Origin: Branchiostoma floridae
Lineage: Eukaryota; Chordata; Leptocardii; Amphioxiformes; Branchiostomatidae
Length of the DNA: 64,000 nucleotides
Assembly: GCF_000003815.2 (NCBI RefSeq)
Contig: NC_049981.1
Coordinates: 22,189,089 to 22,253,088, forward strand
Reading direction: 5' to 3'
Shown: positions 63,954-64,000 of the stretch, in pieces
Position numbering within the stretch: the stretch's first letter is position 1
Layout of the letters: each line of letters starts with the position of its first letter
Position numbers and translations under genes: made by a program
The notes under the pieces: model-generated
Seen by the model: the letters and a program-made list of their open reading frames with translations, nothing else
What the model was told of the DNA's origin: nothing
The model's database searches: none

Positions 63954-64000
63954 TAGTCTCCAAGCAGACCCTACGGTGCCTTAGAAATAGTATCAAAGCT
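63954..64000. mobile_element. Hairpin element, family A (left end, cut by the window edge)
   Basis: TAGTCTCCAAGCAGACCCTA then GGTGCCTTAGAAATAGTATC and AAAGCT, the same left arm as the copy at 28430-28613. The rest is outside the window. Confidence 0.85.

Overview
This is a stretch of an animal nuclear genome. Its genes are intron-rich with GT-AG junctions. Spacers and introns are packed with short hairpin transposons, LINE fragments, tRNA-derived SINEs and segmental tandem duplications. A GT29 sialyltransferase beside an intron-rich SLC6 transporter and a CDGSH iron-sulfur gene fits an invertebrate deuterostome. Amphioxus (Branchiostoma) is my best guess, but that is inference from gene content and repeat style, not from a database match.

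Layout. 1-780: low-content sequence with a hexamer microsatellite. 785-2775: a 5'-truncated, frame-broken LINE on the minus strand. 5352-39754, minus strand: one large SLC6 Na+/Cl--dependent transporter gene of the GABA/creatine/taurine subfamily, rebuilt here from 15 coding exons (about 666 residues). Its exon 9 exists as two alternative copies that look mutually exclusive. Its introns hold most of the hairpin elements in the window. 40349-42052: a 1.7-kb imperfect palindrome whose arms carry 69-bp tandem repeats. It lies between the first SLC6 exon and the CISD gene, which are head to head. 42129-44906, plus strand: a complete four-exon CISD1/CISD2-type gene. 45000-55890: repeats, including a hairpin element in the CISD 3' region, two tandem segmental duplications and a 163-bp minisatellite. 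56074-56775, plus strand: an intronless PH-domain reading frame. 59717 to at least 63922, plus strand: the first five coding exons of a GT29 sialyltransferase (ST6GalNAc-like), running off the right edge.

The genes do not form a pathway. The observations most worth following are the duplicated TM7 exon pair of the SLC6 gene, the palindrome between the two divergent genes, two hairpin-element families that share one terminal sequence and make 9-bp target duplications, and an SLC6 splice donor that abuts a hairpin-element end. All exon joins were made by hand from splice consensus, phase and protein-family expectation. No transcript or database search was available.
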